Shown: positions 7,623 through 10,546 of the stretch, piece by piece
Position numbering within the stretch: the first letter of the stretch is position 1
Layout of the letters: each line of letters starts with the position of its first letter
Origin: Halonatronomonas sp051745085
GTDB taxonomy: Bacteria; Bacillota; Halanaerobiia; Halanaerobiales; Halarsenatibacteraceae
NCBI GenBank assembly: GCA_051745085.1
Contig: JBNJDR010000057.1
Coordinates: forward strand, 1 to 10,546
Reading direction: 5' to 3'
DNA length: 10,546 nt
The notes under the pieces: generated by a model
Databases searched by the model: none
What the model was told of the DNA's origin: nothing
What the model saw: only the letters and a program-made list of their open reading frames with translations
Position numbers and translations under genes: made by a program

Positions 7623-8089
7623 TTGCCCAATATTTATATAACCCGACACGGGAAGACAGAATGGAACTTACAGAACAAAATGCAGGGATGGCAGGAGACT
7701 CAACTGACAGATTTAGGAAAGAGATGGGCTTTGGCAGCTGGGAAGGGAAAACCTCGGCTGAGATAAAGGAATATGATTGGGATAACTATCATAAGTTTTG
7801 GTATCAGCCTCATCTTTTTGAGTCTAATAGAGGCGAAACCTTTATTCAAGTTAAAAAAAGATCGGTTTCCCTGTTAAAAGAGATCATTTCCCGGTATAAT
7901 GATAATGTATTGTTAGTTACCCACACTGTTATCATTAAAACCTTAATGGCTTGTTTTGCTGAACGTTCTCTGCAGAAATTGTGGGATCCTCCGTATATTC
8001 ATCAAATTTGTTTGAATTTAATTAAAGTGGAGGAAGGAGAAACTGAGATTGTATTTCACGGTGATATTTCTCATTATAAAAACAGTTGA
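7623..8089 (+). pseudogene. Histidine phosphatase (phosphoglycerate mutase-like), broken by internal deletion and frameshift
   Basis: The reading frame opens at TTG 7623, 7 nt after a good ribosome binding site (GAGGTGA, 7609-7615). It encodes a classic start, LPNIYITRHGKTEWN, with catalytic R8-H9-G10, then QGWQETQLTDLG, and stops soon after. The rest of the protein continues in another frame from about 7709: RFRKEMGFGSWEGKT, then LLVTHT with the second catalytic histidine, to the stop at 8089. About 45 residues that normally join these blocks are missing, including the SSxxxRAxxTA segment with an active-site arginine. The joined pieces give about 158 residues against roughly 200 for the family. 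The restored length change would be 3n+1 bases if deletion alone is responsible. An ATG at 7661 could translate the C-terminal part, but without the RHG motif it would not work. ywbE follows after 41 bp, probably on the same transcript. The original substrate cannot be told. Confidence 0.85.
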
Positions 8090-8130
8090 TTTAACAGAAT
8101 AAATAAAATATCACAACCGGAGGTAATATC

Positions 8131-8325
8131 ATGGGCGGAACTCAAAGAGCGGATATAGAACCTGGTCAAAAAGTTTTAGTTGTCCAGAAAAAAGATCAAA
8201 AATCCGGGAAGTTAACTGAAGGAAGAGTTAAGGATATCTTGACAAATTCAGCAACTCATCCGCATGGAATAAAAGTTCGTTTAGAAAGCGGGATAGTAGG
8301 GCGAGTTAAAGAGATTAAAGGATAA
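8131..8325 (+). CDS. ywbE: YwbE family protein (DUF2196)
   Basis: This small 64-residue protein matches the Bacillus YwbE family over its whole length. It has the family pattern IEPGQKVLVVQKKDQKSGKL followed by TEGRVKDILTNSATHPHGIK and VRLESGIVGRVKEI. The spacing of short beta-strand-like blocks suggests a small beta-barrel, KOW or SH3-like; that is my reading of the pattern. The molecular function is unknown. It has an excellent ribosome binding site, GGAGGT at 8119-8124, 6 nt before the ATG. It lies 41 bp after the broken phosphatase gene, with no promoter evident in between, so it probably relied on that gene's transcript. Confidence 0.92.
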   Translation: MGGTQRADIEPGQKVLVVQKKDQKSGKLTEGRVKDILTNSATHPHGIKVRLESGIVGRVKEIKG

Positions 8326-8344
8326 TAAAAAATAGCTGCCCCCC

Positions 8345-8373
8345 TTGCTTTTCTACCTGCTATATGTTATTAT
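8345..8373 (+). promoter_or_regulatory. Predicted promoter of tRNA-Arg
   Basis: TTGCTT (8345-8350) and TATTAT (8368-8373) are 17 bases apart, and a TG at 8365-8366 makes an extended -10. The start would fall near 8380, about 12 nt before the mature tRNA. Confidence 0.6.
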
Positions 8374-8391
8374 AGATATCGTTGAATACAT

Positions 8392-8468
<77 letters not shown>

Positions 8469-8505
8469 TTTTTCTCTTGTTATATATCTATATATTAACG
8501 ACTAT

Positions 8506-8543
8506 AGCTCTTACCAGAATTCTGGTAAAGGGCTTTTTTTTTT
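8506..8543 (+). terminator. Rho-independent terminator after tRNA-Arg
   Basis: AGCTC-TTACCAG (8506-8517) pairs with CTGGTAA-A-GGGCT (8522-8534), with one bulged A and one T-G pair, and ends in a run of ten T (8534-8543). The core TTACCAGAATTCTGGTAA (8511-8528) is a perfect 18-bp palindrome. It ends the tRNA transcript and separates it from the amidase gene. Confidence 0.88.
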
Positions 8544-8594
8544 CAAGTTTAGGTAGTGGGTTATATTAAAATCATCGAAGTTAAGGAGGTAGAA

Positions 8595-9899
8595 ATGAAT
8601 ATATCAAATTTTACTATTCCTGAGATAACGAACAATTTAAACAAGTGTAATTGGGAAGTTGAAGAGGTAGTTGAAAATTCTTTTGCAATAATAGGAGAGA
8701 AGGAAAACTTAATATCAGCTTTATTACCGGAAGAGAACCGGAAGATACGATTGGAGCAAAGGATCGAAGAGCTAGAAAAAAACAAGGATTGCTTTGATAG
8801 GTTAAAACCTAATCTATACGGGGTTCCAGTAGCGGTGAAAGACATATTTCATGTCAATGGGTTTAGAACGCAGGCTGGATCCCGGCTAGACCCTGACCTA
8901 CTTACTGGAAAAGAAGGTTATATTATTAAAGCCCTTCGATCTCAGGGGGCTTTAATTCTAGGTAAGACAGTGACCACAGAATTTGCTTATTTTGTGCCAG
9001 GGCCTACCCGAAATCCCCATAACCCTGATCATACACCGGGAGGATCAAGTAGTGGTTCGGCAGCTGCGGTGGCAGCTGGCTACTGTCCATTAGCCCTGGG
9101 AACTCAAACTATAGGCTCGGTGATCAGACCAGCAGCTTTTTGTGGTATTGTGGGTTTTAAACCTAGCTATGGAATAATACCCCTGGAGGGCTTGATTAAA
9201 TTTTCTGAGTCTGTAGATCATATAGGGTTTTTTACTCGAACAGTTAAGGGAATGGAGATAGCATTTACCAGTTTATCTCCTGCTGGACAGTTCAAAAAAG
9301 CTAAATATCTTCCTCGACCTGTTTTAGGTGAACCGGACGAGACATATCTTAAGCAGGCAGATAATGTGGGGTTAATAAATTTTGAGGCCAACAAATTAAA
9401 TTTACAAAAAGCAGGTTATGAAATAAAGAAGACATCTATCCTGGGAAAAATAGAAGAGATTAATAATTCTCATAGGACTCTTATTGCTTATGAATTTACT
9501 AGAGTACACGAAGGTTGGTACAAAGAGTATGGAGAAGATTATGGAAGAGAAACAGCAAACCTGATTGAAGAAGGCCTGAAAATAAAAGAAGAAGATTATC
9601 TAAAGGCAAAAAATGATCGGCTAAAATTAAGAAATAGATTACAAGAAACAATGAAAGAAAAAGGCATAGATATTTTCATTTCTCCTTCAGCACCCGGGCC
9701 AGCACCTGCAGGGATCGATTCTACAGGTAATCCAGTTATGAATTTACCCTGGACGAACGCTGGTTTACCAACAATTACAGTACCAGCAGGCAAAACTGTT
9801 GAAGGTTTACCTTTAGGATTGCAGATGTCTGCGCGGTATGAAGCAGATGAACAGCTATTACACTGGGCTAGAAATATTGCTGTACTTTTAGAAGATTAA
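8595..9899 (+). CDS. Amidase signature family hydrolase
   Basis: The 434-residue cytoplasmic enzyme should hydrolyse an amide to a carboxylate plus ammonia or an amine. The amidase-signature core is intact: K82 in VPVAVKDIF, GGSSSGSAAAVAAG at 149-162 with cis-serine S151, and the nucleophile S175 in GTQTIGSVIRPAAFCG. The spacings K82-S151 (69) and S151-S175 (24) equal those of the malonamidase E2 triad. The C-terminal block NLPWTNAGLPTITVPAG is typical of small-molecule amidases and unlike GatA of tRNA amidation, so a stand-alone catabolic role is more likely; the substrate is unknown. I chose ATG 8595 because AAGGAGGT (8583-8590) lies just 4 nt upstream. A GTG at 8556 would add 13 residues but would place this site inside the gene. 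A GMC-type flavoprotein gene follows after 146 bp in the same direction, with no terminator between. Confidence 0.9.
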   Translation: MNISNFTIPEITNNLNKCNWEVEEVVENSFAIIGEKENLISALLPEENRKIRLEQRIEELEKNKDCFDRLKPNLYGVPVAVKDIFHVNGFRTQAGSRLDPDLLTGKEGYIIKALRSQGALILGKTVTTEFAYFVPGPTRNPHNPDHTPGGSSSGSAAAVAAGYCPLALGTQTIGSVIRPAAFCGIVGFKPSYGIIPLEGLIKFSESVDHIGFFTRTVKGMEIAFTSLSPAGQFKKAKYLPRPVLGEPDETYLKQADNVGLINFEANKLNLQKAGYEIKKTSILGKIEEINNSHRTLIAYEFTRVHEGWYKEYGEDYGRETANLIEEGLKIKEEDYLKAKNDRLKLRNRLQETMKEKGIDIFISPSAPGPAPAGIDSTGNPVMNLPWTNAGLPTITVPAGKTVEGLPLGLQMSARYEADEQLLHWARNIAVLLED

Positions 9900-9960
9900 T
9901 AGGGATATGATGAGACGAACTGATTATAAGTTATATTTATAGGATTTTTTAGTATATATA

Positions 9961-9969
9961 TGATAGAAT
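9961..9969 (+). promoter_or_regulatory. Possible extended -10 promoter before the GMC flavoprotein gene
   Basis: TGATAGAAT fits an extended -10 (TG-N-TAGAAT) 76 bp before the ATG at 10046. No good -35 is seen, and the surrounding DNA is very AT-rich, so chance is likely. If it is not real, the gene may be read from the amidase transcript. Confidence 0.25.
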
Positions 9970-10005
9970 AAACTTAAAGAGCATTAATTGCACTAACCGA
10001 TGAAA

Positions 10006-10030
10006 CCCAAAATTTATCCTAAAATTAGGG
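10006..10030 (+). promoter_or_regulatory. Imperfect inverted repeat just before the GMC gene ribosome binding site
   Basis: Arms CCCAAAATTT (10006-10015) and AAAATTAGGG (10021-10030) pair at 8 of 10 positions around ATCCT. A second nested dyad is CCTAA-AA-TTAGG (10018-10029). It ends one base before GAGGAG (10032-10037), so it could act as an operator or a leader hairpin. No T-run follows, so it is not a terminator. Confidence 0.3.
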
Positions 10031-10045
10031 TGAGGAGAGAACATT

Positions 10046-10546
10046 ATGTATGATAAACAATTTGATTTTCTAATTGTTGGGTCTGGTGCAGGCGGGGCTA
10101 CTTTAGCAAAGGAATTAAGCAGGAAAGGTAAAAAAGTAATTGTAGTAGAGCAAGGTCGGCGAGAAAATAAGATGGGTACATTTAAAGATGCTTTGCAGTT
10201 TTTTGATACTACCAAGTATAAAACTCCTCGGCATTCAAAAGAAGGCGTTATTTTGTGGCGAACAATTATGGCCGGTGGTTCTACCATCGTATCTTGTGGG
10301 AACTCTACACGTTGTCTAGAGGAAGAATTAGATGATTTTGGGATTACTCTAGATGATGAATTTGCAGAAGTAGAAAATGAAATGGATGCTCCTATTGTAA
10401 GTGAAAGTTTATTATCCGAGGGGTCCATTAAGATCATGGACTCAGCCAGAGAGTTAGGATATGAGATGGACCTTATGCCGAAATTTATTAATCCAACAAA
10501 ATGTCAAAAATGTGGCCAATGTGTGACTGGGTGTTCAAAAAGGGCG
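10046..10546 (+). CDS. GMC-type FAD-dependent oxidoreductase with a four-cysteine Fe-S-like motif, cut by the right edge
   Basis: The first 167 codons are present with no stop. A Rossmann FAD-binding start, FLIVGSGAGGATLAKEL, shows GxGxxG at G12-G14-G17. E35 at the end of the second strand (VIVVEQG) would bind the FAD ribose. GGSTIVSCGN (77-86) resembles the second conserved glycine block of GMC oxidoreductases. Near the edge lies C153-x2-C156-x2-C159-x3-C163 (KCQKCGQCVTGCSKRA), spaced like a [4Fe-4S] ferredoxin half-site but with Ser in place of the usual Pro after the last Cys. Similar cysteine-bearing GMC-like flavoproteins are known to me from anaerobes, with poorly defined substrates. 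The ATG at 10046 has GAGGAG 8 nt upstream. The missing C-terminal part should hold the GMC catalytic His/Asn, so the activity is unproven. It may be co-transcribed with the amidase. Confidence 0.8.
   Translation, partial: MYDKQFDFLIVGSGAGGATLAKELSRKGKKVIVVEQGRRENKMGTFKDALQFFDTTKYKTPRHSKEGVILWRTIMAGGSTIVSCGNSTRCLEEELDDFGITLDDEFAEVENEMDAPIVSESLLSEGSIKIMDSARELGYEMDLMPKFINPTKCQKCGQCVTGCSKRA

Noticed and set aside
7623..8089. Programmed ribosomal frameshift in the histidine phosphatase
   Set aside because: A shift would join the frames but could not restore the missing stretch of about 45 residues, so a deletion explains the data better. I see no convincing slippery heptamer with a downstream structure.
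8556..8594. GTG start that would extend the amidase by 13 residues
   Set aside because: It has no good ribosome binding site, and the strong AAGGAGGT at 8583-8590 would then lie inside the gene.
9949..10437. A 162-codon open frame on the minus strand
   Set aside because: It lies antisense to the GMC flavoprotein, whose plus-strand frame has clear FAD-binding and cysteine motifs. The minus-strand product is Ser/Pro-rich and matches no family I recognise.

Overview
The window looks like a chromosomal segment from a low-GC, anaerobic, Firmicutes-type bacterium. The evidence is AT-rich intergenic DNA, strong AGGAGG-type ribosome binding sites, -35/-10 promoters, a one-chain pyruvate:ferredoxin oxidoreductase (PFOR), a YwbE-family protein and a tryptophanase. 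The PFOR is rich in Glu/Asp and ends in an acidic tail, which would suit a halophilic or haloalkaliphilic anaerobe (Halanaerobiales or Natranaerobiales type). That placement is inference; no 16S or other marker is present.

Left part (1-4965): a tryptophanase gene, cut by the left edge, runs leftwards. The complete PFOR gene (nifJ) runs rightwards from the same 178-bp intergenic region. Each gene has its own recognisable promoter, and a 17-bp dyad sits over the -10 box of nifJ. Tryptophanase releases pyruvate, indole and ammonia; PFOR oxidises pyruvate to acetyl-CoA and reduced ferredoxin. The pair could therefore form a short fermentative route, although nothing proves co-regulation.

Middle part (4966-7471): a strong terminator closes nifJ. 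A small CPBP-family membrane protease gene follows it closely and overlaps, tail to tail by 35 bp, a leftward two-gene set. That set is an AcoX-like ATP-NAD kinase homologue followed by a class-I glutamine amidotransferase-like peptidase C26.

Right part (7472-10546): a rightward histidine-phosphatase gene is broken by an internal deletion plus frameshift and is called here as a pseudogene. It is followed by ywbE, a tRNA-Arg(ACG) with its own promoter and terminator, an amidase-signature hydrolase, and the first 167 codons of a GMC-type flavoprotein that also carries a CxxCxxCxxxC motif. The right edge cuts this last gene.

The genes read mostly as ordinary metabolism and housekeeping. I see no CRISPR array, insertion sequence, phage gene or defence system, and no gene-free stretch longer than 300 bases. 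The observations most worth following are the phosphatase deletion scar, the dyad over the nifJ promoter, and the cysteine-rich GMC flavoprotein.
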